Origin: Chitinophaga pinensis
GTDB lineage: Bacteria; Bacteroidota; Bacteroidia; Flavobacteriales_D; Crocinitomicaceae
Reading direction: 5' to 3'
DNA length: 64,000 nucleotides
Assembly: GCA_945863605.1 (NCBI GenBank)
Contig: CAMAZP010000014.1
Coordinates: forward strand, 16,970 to 80,969
Part shown: positions 37,911-46,064 of the stretch, piece by piece
Position numbering within the stretch: the stretch's first letter is position 1
Layout of the letters: each line of letters starts with the position of its first letter
Notes under the pieces: model-generated
Told to the model about the DNA's origin: nothing
What the model saw: the letters and a program-made list of their open reading frames with translations, nothing else
Database searches by the model: none
Program-made: the position numbers and the translations under genes

Positions 37911-37925
37911 GTTGGGAATTAAGAA

Positions 37926-39104
37926 TTACTTCCCGATAAATTCCTCATACGAATTAGTTTTCATAACGTCAATCCTGTAATTTTTTTCATTGTCTTTTAT
38001 TACAATAACACTGTCAATGTCAATTTTCTTAAGCATTTCTATTGTTACAATTTCATTTTCTTTTAATTGTAATGCTTTTCTTAAAATCCAATCACCTAAT
38101 CCTTTATTTGATTTGGTCATAAGTCCTTTACCCTTATTGATTTTTTTTCCATTAATTTCTACCAAAGAAGTTTGACACATACTAGCTTCAAATGAGAGTC
38201 CATTAGGTAAATGAAGTAGAAAATGATTCTTTTCATTTTCTATTGGAGGAAAAAAATCTGGGTATAATTCATGAATAATTTTAGGGACCGGAATATAAAC
38301 TTCATTTGAATCCCTTTTTCTACCATTTGCATTCCATTGATTTAATCCTGAACCTTCCCCCAATTTTTTATCACTTAGATTTCTTGTACTAAACAAAGGT
38401 AGAATTACATAATTCTTTCCTTTTATTAAAGAATTGGTTGCAGACTTTAAATTTTTATTTTTCTCAAATAATTCTAACAATAAAGTATATGGATCTTCAA
38501 TGATTTCAATCGGAAGCCTGAAAACATTTTGAGGAATAATAAATTTTCTAAAAAGTGTGCTTTTTGAATAGTTAAACACATATTGATGATTTCCATCTTC
38601 AAATTGAAGACTTGATTTATTATCCTTTACAGAATTTATATTTGCTAAATCAATTTTATTATAATCTGTTTCAAAAAGTAATAATTCCTTTTCTTTTCTA
38701 GCAACAATATGATAAAGTGAATCTTCTAAATTATAGAGTCTGCTCGCAAAATCAATTCTCTCATTGCGACTTTCACCTAACTTTAAAGCTAGCTCTTTGC
38801 CTTTAAAATCTTGTAAAACCCTTGATAGTGAGTTAAATTCTGCCACTTTTTCTGTACTTGAATTTCCATTACAAATAAAAGTTTTTAGACCTACTCCAAG
38901 AGAATTATAATTTGCATCAAAAGCAGTGTCAGACCGAGATAAGTTTCCGGCATTAAAAGATTTACAAAAGATATTCTCAGCAACTCGATAATTAATAAAT
39001 GGAACTGAACTTTCACTAAAAAGACCTGATAACTTAGAAACTGCTCCAAGTAATTTTAAATAGTCACCATCATTTTCTTTGTCTATTTCAGCAAAAGATT
39101 TCAT
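37926..39104 (-). CDS. Probable type II restriction endonuclease (NgoFVII-like C-terminal domain)
   Basis: 392 residues, 16 bases after the methyltransferase gene. The C-terminal half (from GSGLNQWNANGRKRDSNE, about residue 255) has the phrase order of the B3-like DNA-binding tail of NgoFVII-family enzymes: VYIPVPKIIHELYPDFFP, LPNGLSFEASMCQ, and KGLGDWILRK. The N-terminal half shows DTAFDANYNSLGVGLKTF, which could hold a PD-(D/E)XK-like active site (Asp ... Gly-x-Lys), but the HxK motifs of the PLD-type nuclease are absent. The call rests mainly on context and the C-terminal pattern. Recognition site unknown. Confidence 0.65.
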   Translation of the reverse strand: MKSFAEIDKENDGDYLKLLGAVSKLSGLFSESSVPFINYRVAENIFCKSFNAGNLSRSDTAFDANYNSLGVGLKTFICNGNSSTEKVAEFNSLSRVLQDFKGKELALKLGESRNERIDFASRLYNLEDSLYHIVARKEKELLLFETDYNKIDLANINSVKDNKSSLQFEDGNHQYVFNYSKSTLFRKFIIPQNVFRLPIEIIEDPYTLLLELFEKNKNLKSATNSLIKGKNYVILPLFSTRNLSDKKLGEGSGLNQWNANGRKRDSNEVYIPVPKIIHELYPDFFPPIENEKNHFLLHLPNGLSFEASMCQTSLVEINGKKINKGKGLMTKSNKGLGDWILRKALQLKENEIVTIEMLKKIDIDSVIVIKDNEKNYRIDVMKTNSYEEFIGK

Positions 39105-39120
39105 AACATTAATTTTAGAA

Positions 39121-40347
39121 TCATGATATCACTTTAGCAATTTGCGTTGCAATTCTTTCAACAAGTGAAGTTGTAACAGAATTACCTGCTTGCATATATA
39201 ATTTACTATTAGCTAATTGAGGAAGTAAATAACTATTCATAGGATAACCTTGTAAAGCAAAACATTCTTTTGGGGTTAATTTCCTAATTCCGTAATTATC
39301 CTTAATCAATGGAACATTGTGTCCGCCTGCACCCATATTAGCTGTTAAAGTTGGGCACAAATTACTTTTATTCTCTCTTACATAAACACGTCTCCATTGA
39401 TATACTGTATTTTTAGAAACAATTGTTTTTTCTAATTCAGGATAATACATATGACTTTTCTTATAATAAAAAACATCATCTTGTTTATCATTATCAATAA
39501 AATCGTGAATTGTATTGGTTAATTTAATCGGTTCTGGAAAAGTAAATTTGGAGTACTTTTTAACTTGTTTAGGATCAAATGCAACAATAAAAATTCTCTC
39601 ACGATTTTGAGGAACATTAGCATGTGTTGCAGAATTTAAAACTTTATAAAAAACTTTATAGCCTAATTTTACTTCCAATGAATTCAGTATTGTTTTAAAG
39701 GTATTTCCTTTATCATGTGAAACTAAATTTTTCACGTTTTCGAGGAAAACAACTTTTGGCCTGTGTTTCTCTACAATTTGTTCAATGTCAAAAAATAATG
39801 TTCCACGTGTATCAGCAAATCCTTTTTGGTTACCTGCTATAGAGAACGCCTGACATGGAAAACCAGCGCAAAGTATGTCAAATTTTTCAGGAATATAGTT
39901 TTTAATTCTATCCTTAGTTATATCACCAAAAGGAACATCGCCAAAATTAGCTCTGTAGGTCTTTTTTGCATCATTATTCCATTCACTTGTAAAAACACAT
40001 TTACCTCCAACATTTTGCAACGCCAATCTAAATCCTCCAATTCCTGCAAACAAATCAATGAAACTAAAGTCAATTTTGTAAGGTGTTGGATAAGGTACAT
40101 TTTCAACCTCAAATAAAAGTTGTTGAAAAACATCCTCATTAACAACTGAAATATTATCAACCTTGTTCAAATTGTAAAGATTTCTTAATGATTGCAATGC
40201 ATCTTTTTCAAAATACTTTTTTTCAGCATTATTGTAATTATGTAAAAAGTGTGTTACAATTGCTTTATTATTTTCTTCTTCAATAAATTCAATTCTAAAT
40301 TTTTTATCTTCAAAATCTTCAATACTAACTGTACGTTTTAACTTCAT
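39121..40347 (-). CDS. DNA (cytosine-5-)-methyltransferase of a type II R-M system
   Basis: 408 residues with an extra ~90-residue N-terminal segment. m5C motifs: I DLFAGIGGFRLAL (98-110), IV AGFPCQAFS with catalytic Cys165, VI FLENVKNL, VIII QNRERIFIVAF, the target-recognition region (about 265-350), IX-X LTPKECFALQGYP and QAGNSVTTSLV. It protects host DNA against the neighbouring nuclease. No controller (C) protein gene is seen. Confidence 0.93.
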   Translation of the reverse strand: MKLKRTVSIEDFEDKKFRIEFIEEENNKAIVTHFLHNYNNAEKKYFEKDALQSLRNLYNLNKVDNISVVNEDVFQQLLFEVENVPYPTPYKIDFSFIDLFAGIGGFRLALQNVGGKCVFTSEWNNDAKKTYRANFGDVPFGDITKDRIKNYIPEKFDILCAGFPCQAFSIAGNQKGFADTRGTLFFDIEQIVEKHRPKVVFLENVKNLVSHDKGNTFKTILNSLEVKLGYKVFYKVLNSATHANVPQNRERIFIVAFDPKQVKKYSKFTFPEPIKLTNTIHDFIDNDKQDDVFYYKKSHMYYPELEKTIVSKNTVYQWRRVYVRENKSNLCPTLTANMGAGGHNVPLIKDNYGIRKLTPKECFALQGYPMNSYLLPQLANSKLYMQAGNSVTTSLVERIATQIAKVIS

Positions 40348-40446
40348 TTTTTAGAATTCTATTTAGTCCGCTAAATTAAAAATTAATAACCTTAAAATTC
40401 AATATGCAATTTTGGTTTTCTAATTACAATTAATTAAATTCACCTT

Positions 40447-40457
40447 CCTCCCCCACC
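40447..40457. repeat. Right 11-bp inverted repeat flanking the R-M cassette
   Basis: CCTCCCCCACC, exact reverse complement of 37900-37910, 100 bases upstream of the methyltransferase start. Confidence 0.5.
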
Positions 40458-40472
40458 TATCTTTATTTCCTG

Positions 40473-40480
40473 TAAATTTG
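40473..40480 (+). promoter_or_regulatory. -7 box TAAATTTG for the transglycosylase-like gene
   Basis: Exact TAnnTTTG match. It overlaps the earliest possible TTG start (40478), so translation should begin downstream, at TTG 40493 or 40499. Confidence 0.45.
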
Positions 40481-40492
40481 CACTCCAAAATT

Positions 40493-41617
40493 TTGAAATT
40501 GAAGAAGATATTTAATAGCCGTTGGTTTAAAATACCGTTTTTTACAGTCGTTTTTGCTTTCGCAGGAATTGGCTTTTTCTTAAGTGCCTCTTACGTTGCC
40601 ATCAAGTTTCGCCTAACCGACCAGAAAGGAAGTGTCGATGTCAATAATCGTTATTTTCAGTCCATCAAAGGGAAATACAACCAAGCTTACACGCTGAGCA
40701 AGGAAGAAGTGAAACAATTGCGCTACGAATCTCTGGAGCGAATTTTAGTGTTGAACCGCTACCACCCCAAAAATGCACAGTACATTTTGAACGCTTGGCG
40801 CAAATCCAACAACAATGTGGAAGTCTTGCGTATGCTCGATGCGGTAGATATTCAACTGAAAGACAACGCTGCCTATAAAGCGGAAATCAAAGCCTTGAAA
40901 TCGAACAAAAACAAGAAAAAAGATTATTCTAAATTGAGCGTTTTTGAGTGGATGAATATCTCTGAATGGCAAGATTTCAAAATCGCTGTTGCCAAAGACA
41001 AACACCTGATTGACTCTGCTGCAGAAGTGACAGGCGTTGAACCCCGCTTGATTGTTGCTTGCTTAGTTGGGGAACAAATTCGCTTGTTTAATTCCAATCG
41101 CGAGGCCTACAAAAAATGGATTTCTCCCCTTAAAATTCTCTCTGTTGAATCAATGTATTCCTTTGGTGTAACAGGGATTAAAGAACACACAGCCAAAAAT
41201 ATCGAAACGCATTTGAAAGATTCTTCCAGCATTTATTACCTTGGAAAAAAATACGAAAAACTCCTTAATTTCAAAACAGGCGACCCACAAACAGAACGCA
41301 TTTCACGTTTGACTTCTTACCGCAATCACTATTATTCGTATTTGTATGCAGCGGTATTTTTGAAGCAAGTGAAAATTCAATGGGAAAAAGCAAACTATCC
41401 AATTGACAATCGCCCTGAGATTTTGGTGACGTTATTTAATGTTGGTTACCCACAATCAGTTCCAAAATCAAACCCTAAAGTGGGTGGCTCAACGATTATG
41501 ATCAAAGACAAACCTTATACTTTTGGTGCGATTGGTTTCCAATTCTATTATTCTGGCGAGCTTTTTGACTTGTTTCCGTTTAAAAAACAAAAATTTGACT
41601 GGAATGAAGTGGTTTAA
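40493..41617 (+). CDS. Membrane-anchored lytic-transglycosylase-like hypothetical protein
   Basis: About 374 residues. A basic N-terminus and one membrane segment (WFKIPFFTVVFAFAGIGFFLSA) are followed by an extended helical periplasmic part. The central phrase AAEVTGVEPRLIVACLVGEQIRLF resembles the helix that carries the catalytic Glu of SLT-fold lysozymes, and SFGVTGIKEHTAKNIE follows as in transglycosylase relatives; the fold call is an inference. The start is uncertain (TTG 40493 or 40499, after the -7 box). It overlaps the next gene by 14 bases. Confidence 0.6.
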   Translation: MKLKKIFNSRWFKIPFFTVVFAFAGIGFFLSASYVAIKFRLTDQKGSVDVNNRYFQSIKGKYNQAYTLSKEEVKQLRYESLERILVLNRYHPKNAQYILNAWRKSNNNVEVLRMLDAVDIQLKDNAAYKAEIKALKSNKNKKKDYSKLSVFEWMNISEWQDFKIAVAKDKHLIDSAAEVTGVEPRLIVACLVGEQIRLFNSNREAYKKWISPLKILSVESMYSFGVTGIKEHTAKNIETHLKDSSSIYYLGKKYEKLLNFKTGDPQTERISRLTSYRNHYYSYLYAAVFLKQVKIQWEKANYPIDNRPEILVTLFNVGYPQSVPKSNPKVGGSTIMIKDKPYTFGAIGFQFYYSGELFDLFPFKKQKFDWNEVV

Positions 41618-42449
41618 CTTACTGTTCGTTTTTATAAGTTTAACTAGCTTCTGCCAAGTCGATCCTTCACTTCCTGATTATTCCGAATGGACTGTTTTAA
41701 CCAAAGGAATGGAATACCGCGAAGTAAATGCGCCACTCAAGTCCGTAGTAGGCGATTCGAAACTGAGCATTCTACGCATGGATCCAAAGCACTTCGATTT
41801 CGGAATTCACGCAGCAACCGCTTACGACCGCAAACCAAGAACGCTTTATGATTGGGCAGATACCTTTCGTTTGAATGTTGTTTTCAACGCTGGAATGTAT
41901 GATTTGAGTAAACCACTTATGAGCAAAGGATATTTAGGAACGAAAGACCATGTCAACAATGGCGTTTTGAGAGAATATTACCGTTCAATGATTGCAGTTG
42001 GTTCAACAGACACAAGCAAACATCAAAACATTGAAATTTTAGATTTAGGTTGCGAAAGTTTCCAAAGTCGCAAGAATGATTTCCAAGGATTCGCACAAGG
42101 TTTGAGGATGATCAACTGTGACGGTGTTGCAATGGCTTGGAACAAACGCAATCAGTCGTGTAGTATGATGGTGGCGGCGCAAGATACCAAAGGCTGGTTT
42201 TACTTGATATTTTGCCGTTCGCCATACACACACAACCAAATGATTCGCTTCATGAAAGATATGCCTTATGGCTTGACCAATGCGATTTATTTAGAAGGCG
42301 GACCAGAAACAAGTTTACTTATCGACGTAAACGGGCATTGCATCGAGAAAGTCGGAAGCTACGTTTCTTCCACTTACGAGCGCGACGACAATACTAATTT
42401 TTGGAAGTTGCCGAATGTGATTGGAGTGAGGGAGAGAATTAGGAATTGA
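41604..42449 (+). CDS. Phosphodiester glycosidase (DUF2233/NAGPA) family protein
   Basis: About 281 residues from ATG 41604, which gives a proper signal peptide (MKWFNLLFVFISLTSFCQ); the frame is open further upstream, inside the preceding gene, without a signal. Family features: VVFNAGMYDLS, then GFAQGLRMINCDGVAMAWN and the C-terminal NAIYLEGGPETSLLID. Such proteins hydrolyse sugar phosphodiesters in the periplasm or on exopolysaccharide; the substrate is unknown. Confidence 0.8.
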   Translation: MKWFNLLFVFISLTSFCQVDPSLPDYSEWTVLTKGMEYREVNAPLKSVVGDSKLSILRMDPKHFDFGIHAATAYDRKPRTLYDWADTFRLNVVFNAGMYDLSKPLMSKGYLGTKDHVNNGVLREYYRSMIAVGSTDTSKHQNIEILDLGCESFQSRKNDFQGFAQGLRMINCDGVAMAWNKRNQSCSMMVAAQDTKGWFYLIFCRSPYTHNQMIRFMKDMPYGLTNAIYLEGGPETSLLIDVNGHCIEKVGSYVSSTYERDDNTNFWKLPNVIGVRERIRN

Positions 42450-42540
42450 GAATGTAGAATTTAGAATTTTTAAGTTAACTAGTAAATACTTCTTTTGATT
42501 TCGTACATCTGCAAAGCAAAAAAATGATTAAATTAGGGGT

Positions 42541-42831
42541 ATGGAAAATCAAGAAGCAATAAAAGCCTTTTTGGAGAAATACAAAGATTTGTTTTGGCAC
42601 TTTGACAAGACAAAATTGGAGCTCTTATCTGTTGATGTTGTCGTTGAATATATTCTTAATTATGGAGACGAACACGCAGTAAAAGAATTGTTTCAAGTAT
42701 ATGGATTAAAAGAAACTGCATCTGTATTTTTTAAAAACACATTTACTGGAAGAAGAATTAACTATTTACCTGAAGTAAAAAATTATTTCACTTTATATTT
42801 CAATAGACATGCACCTAGAAATCTTAAGTAA
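42541..42831 (+). CDS. Small partner (antitoxin-like, DUF6922-type) of the AbiEii toxin
   Basis: 96 residues beginning MENQEAIKAFLEKYKDLFWHFD with VVVEYILNYGDEHAVKELF. This helical pattern is the DUF6922-type protein often found just upstream of AbiEii nucleotidyltransferases, where it is presumed to be the antitoxin. Its 3' end overlaps the toxin gene by 23 bases, which couples translation. Confidence 0.65.
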   Translation: MENQEAIKAFLEKYKDLFWHFDKTKLELLSVDVVVEYILNYGDEHAVKELFQVYGLKETASVFFKNTFTGRRINYLPEVKNYFTLYFNRHAPRNLK

Positions 42832-43426
42832 GGAGCAAATAGAGCTTTTGACTTTTATTGAAAAGTTTAAGTCGCGGTTTTATTTAGTTGGTGGTACAGC
42901 CATAGCTTTACAAATTGGACATAGACAATCTATTGATTTTGATTTATTTAGTGAAAAAAAATTTTCAATTTCTACAATTCATAAAAAGGTTGTGGAAGAA
43001 TTCCCAAATTGTCATATTATTCATCGTTCTGATGACCAAATTCATTATCTTTTAAATGGAGTAAAATTTACTTTTTTTCATTATCCATTCTCAATTCCAT
43101 TAGACAAAAAGCTTTCAAAAATTATTTCAATGCCAAATTTAAAAACACTTTCAGCAATGAAGGCTTTTGCAATTGGAAGAAGAGCAAAATGGAAAGATTA
43201 TGTTGATTTATATTTCTTACTTAAATCATATATATCTATAAACGAAGTAAGTTTATTAGCAAAAGAGATTTTTGGGGGAGAATTTAATTCAAAACTTTTC
43301 AGACAGCAAATTTCCTACTTTAACGATGTAGATTATCGAGAGGCTGTTTTCTACCTCCCTGGTTTTGAGGTTAGTGAAGAAGAAGTTAAATCTTTTTTAA
43401 TTGATGTTGCAACTGAACCTTTTTAG
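42809..43426 (+). CDS. AbiEii/AbiGii-type nucleotidyltransferase toxin
   Basis: 205 residues. The nucleotidyltransferase core FYLVGGTAIALQIGHRQSIDFDLFS holds the GG(T) motif (28-30) and the metal-binding DFD (43-45; positions given). A later Lys/Asp segment AIGRRAKWKDYVDLYFLL completes the AbiEii pattern. Known members transfer nucleotides to tRNA or other targets and protect against phage as part of a type IV-like toxin-antitoxin pair. Confidence 0.82.
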   Translation: MHLEILSKEQIELLTFIEKFKSRFYLVGGTAIALQIGHRQSIDFDLFSEKKFSISTIHKKVVEEFPNCHIIHRSDDQIHYLLNGVKFTFFHYPFSIPLDKKLSKIISMPNLKTLSAMKAFAIGRRAKWKDYVDLYFLLKSYISINEVSLLAKEIFGGEFNSKLFRQQISYFNDVDYREAVFYLPGFEVSEEEVKSFLIDVATEPF

Positions 43427-43444
43427 CTGAAAAATCAATAATCC

Positions 43445-44023
43445 TTGTCAAAATATCAAACAATTTCTGGAGTAAGTGAAGGTTTCTACAAAGAAAAGGG
43501 ATCAAAATTTTATGCTTTCGCTGTTCCTTGTAAAACAGAAGAAGAAGCAAAAACATATTTAAACAACTACCGCAAATCTCACCCTCAAGCAGTTCATGTT
43601 TGTTACGCTTTTCGATTTGGAAGTGATAAAAAAGTCTTCCGTGCTAGTGACGATGGTGAACCCTCCAATTCTGCAGGGCCTCCAATTTTAGGACAAATTC
43701 AATCCTTTGATTTAACCAATGTGTTGATTGCAGTTGTGCGGTATTATGGCGGAACAAACTTAGGTGTTGGAGGTTTGATTCAAGCCTATCGCACTGCAAC
43801 AAAAGAAGCATTGGAAAACGCCCAAATTATTGATCAAGAGGACGAACAACTTTTGGAGCTAAATTTTAAGTACGAGCAGCTTCCTGTAATTATGAAAGTT
43901 ATCAAGAATCATAGCTGTACAATAATTGAACAAATTTTTGATAACCAATGCTTTATGAAAGTTTCTTTTCCTGTTTCTAATTTAATGTTAAGAGAACAAA
44001 TCAATGAGCTAATAAAAGAATAG
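43445..44023 (+). CDS. YigZ/IMPACT (UPF0029) family protein
   Basis: 192 residues. The UPF0029 core is intact: KGSKFYAFAVP, HPQAVHVCYAFRFG, ASDDGEPSNSAGPPILGQI, and VVRYYGGTNLGVGGLIQAYRTA. A short ferredoxin-like C-terminal domain follows. Relatives bind translation factors or act as proline-peptidase-like proteins; the exact role is unknown. The start is TTG. Confidence 0.88.
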   Translation: MSKYQTISGVSEGFYKEKGSKFYAFAVPCKTEEEAKTYLNNYRKSHPQAVHVCYAFRFGSDKKVFRASDDGEPSNSAGPPILGQIQSFDLTNVLIAVVRYYGGTNLGVGGLIQAYRTATKEALENAQIIDQEDEQLLELNFKYEQLPVIMKVIKNHSCTIIEQIFDNQCFMKVSFPVSNLMLREQINELIKE

Positions 44024-44032
44024 CTTTCTACA

Positions 44033-44956
44033 TTAATACTTTTCCACCCACGAAAAATTCTCTTCAATAATATTTTCTTTTTCTTTTTCAATAAAATCAA
44101 CAAAAGCCTTAGCAATTGGAGATAGTTTTTTGTTATCAAGATAAATCAAATACCAATCTGTACAAATAGGCAAACCTTCCATCGGAATTAGTTGTAATTG
44201 GTCGTTAAATAATTCATTACGTAAACCAATCATGGGCATAATTGAATAACCCAATCCAGCGATGATTGCTTGTTTAATCGTTTCATTTGATACAAACTCC
44301 ATTTTCTTGATGCCTGTCAATTGAATCTTATCAATGTATTTTTCCATAGCATCGCGAGTAGCCGAACCCTCTTCTCTAAATATCAAAGGAATAGATTCTA
44401 AAATGGACTTATCATTAGAAACTGAATCGAAGGTTTTTTCCTTGTTACCAACCAAAAAAAGTTTATTCGGCATCAATTTAATTTTTTGGAAATTCATCTT
44501 TTCTGGAATAACCGAAACTAAGGCAAAATCAACTTCATTTTTTATCAAGCTTTCAATAACTTTAGTCTTATTCGTTACGTCCAACATCAACTCAATATTC
44601 TGATACTTTTTCAAAAAAGGCGAAAGAAAATAAGGAATAACATATTTCCCAGTTGATACCACTGAGATTTTTAATCTTCCCGTCAAATGTCCTTTGTATG
44701 CATTTACTTTATGGTTGATTGCATAAACTTCATTTAAAATAGACTCAGCGGCCTCGCCAATTTCTCTTCCAAAATCGGTGATGAATATTTTCTTACCAAT
44801 AATTTCTGTTAGTGGTATTTCAAATTGTTCTTGAAAATTCTTCAATTGAATAGAAACAGCAGGCTGAGTCAAATGTAATTCCTCAGAAGCTTTAGTAATA
44901 CTTTCAGTTTGAACGATTTTCAAAAAAATACGAAGTTGATTTAAGGTGTAATTCAT
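44033..44956 (-). CDS. LysR family transcriptional regulator
   Basis: 307 residues. N-terminal winged helix (LNQLRIFLKIVQTESITKASEELHLTQPAVSIQLKNFQEQF, about 4-45) and a two-lobed periplasmic-binding-like effector domain with ISVVSTGKYVIPYFLSPFLKKY, then LIFREEGSATRD. It is divergent from the DUF6671 gene with 79 bases between them, so that gene is its most likely target. The anion-sensing subgroup (CysB/CbbR-like) is possible. Confidence 0.9.
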   Translation of the reverse strand: MNYTLNQLRIFLKIVQTESITKASEELHLTQPAVSIQLKNFQEQFEIPLTEIIGKKIFITDFGREIGEAAESILNEVYAINHKVNAYKGHLTGRLKISVVSTGKYVIPYFLSPFLKKYQNIELMLDVTNKTKVIESLIKNEVDFALVSVIPEKMNFQKIKLMPNKLFLVGNKEKTFDSVSNDKSILESIPLIFREEGSATRDAMEKYIDKIQLTGIKKMEFVSNETIKQAIIAGLGYSIMPMIGLRNELFNDQLQLIPMEGLPICTDWYLIYLDNKKLSPIAKAFVDFIEKEKENIIEENFSWVEKY

Positions 44957-44980
44957 AACGATAACTTATGTTTTTTATTT

Positions 44981-44988
44981 CAAATATA
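44981..44988 (-). promoter_or_regulatory. -7 box TATATTTG for the LysR gene
   Basis: Minus-strand TAnnTTTG match 24 bases before the LysR ATG, in the divergent control region. Confidence 0.4.
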
Positions 44989-45014
44989 AATAAAAATAAT
45001 ACATAAAGAATTTT

Positions 45015-45022
45015 CATCTTTG
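45015..45022 (+). promoter_or_regulatory. -7-like box CATCTTTG for the DUF6671 gene
   Basis: One change from TAnnTTTG (C for the first T), 13 bases before the ATG at 45036. Confidence 0.3.
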
Positions 45023-45035
45023 CAAAAATTAGAAA

Positions 45036-45872
45036 ATGTTTCAAGATAGGAGAATTTTAATTGCGACTAATCACGGAAAAGAATCTGTTATTTCACCACT
45101 TTTGGAACAAGAACTTGGACTTAAATCCGAGTTGGTTGAAAATTTATTAACTGATAGTTTAGGAACTTTTTCTGGAGAAATAGAACGCTTTGATGATCCT
45201 CTTACAACCTTGAGAAACAAATGTTTATTGGGTTTGAAGGTTGCTGACTGCGATTTGGTTATTGCAAGTGAAGGTTCATTCGGTGCACATCCAAGTTTAT
45301 TTTTTGTGCAAGCGAACGAGGAATTAGTAATGTTACTCGATACAAAAAACAACCTTGAAATCAGCGCCAAATTTATTTCTACAGAAACGAATTTCGATGC
45401 AAAATCGATTTCTACTTTTATTGAACTAAAAGATTTTGCAGACAAATCACTTTTTCCAAGTCATGGATTGATTTTGCGACCAAGTAAATCAGATTACACT
45501 GAAATCTATAAAGGGATAAGCGATTGGCAACAACTTGAATCAGTTTTTAATAAATTAAAGAAAACTCATTCATCCATTTATGTGGAAACGGATATGCGAG
45601 CGATGTTTAACCCTACACGAATGAAAAATACTGAACAAGCAACACTAAAATTGATTGAAAAAATTAAATCATGTTGTCCAAATTGTCAAACACCTGGCTT
45701 TGGTATCTCAGAAGCTATTCCGGGACTACCCTGCGAATGGTGTGGGAAACCAACAGCAAGTGTTTTAAAATACCGTTTGAATTGTAAGAAATGTTCCTAT
45801 TTGGAAGAAAAATTGTACCCAAATAACAAGACAGTTGAATCACCTGAGTTTTGCGACAACTGTAACCCATAA
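45036..45872 (+). CDS. DUF6671 family protein with C-terminal zinc ribbons
   Basis: 278 residues. The body follows the DUF6671 pattern: RRILIATNHGKESVISPLLE, DSLGTFSGEIER, VIASEGSFGAHPSLFF, and ETDMRAMFNPTRM. The C-terminal ~65 residues carry four Cys pairs (CCPNCQ, CEWCGKP, CKKCSY, CDNC), as in two zinc ribbons. Function unknown. It is divergent from a LysR regulator. Confidence 0.78.
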   Translation: MFQDRRILIATNHGKESVISPLLEQELGLKSELVENLLTDSLGTFSGEIERFDDPLTTLRNKCLLGLKVADCDLVIASEGSFGAHPSLFFVQANEELVMLLDTKNNLEISAKFISTETNFDAKSISTFIELKDFADKSLFPSHGLILRPSKSDYTEIYKGISDWQQLESVFNKLKKTHSSIYVETDMRAMFNPTRMKNTEQATLKLIEKIKSCCPNCQTPGFGISEAIPGLPCEWCGKPTASVLKYRLNCKKCSYLEEKLYPNNKTVESPEFCDNCNP

Positions 45873-46052
45873 AAAATCATTTTTAGCGATGGGACTTAAC
45901 GGTAATTAATGTATTACAATTAGAAAAAATCTTAATTGCTAGGATTTATATAGAATTGAAGATTATGCAGTATTCTTAACTACTATAATTTTTTGAAACG
46001 CTTTATTATTTTATAATTCAGTAATTCTAACCAAAGGAAACAAGCTTTAAAT

Positions 46053-46060
46053 TACCTTTA
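46053..46060 (+). promoter_or_regulatory. -7-like box TACCTTTA for the sensor kinase gene
   Basis: TAnnTTTA ending exactly four bases before the ATG at 46065. Confidence 0.4.
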
Positions 46061-46064
46061 CAGC

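Noticed and set aside
37888..37917. G-quadruplex as a regulatory site of the nuclease gene
   Set aside because: G-tracts are uneven and lie after the stop codon; kept only as a note to the inverted repeat.
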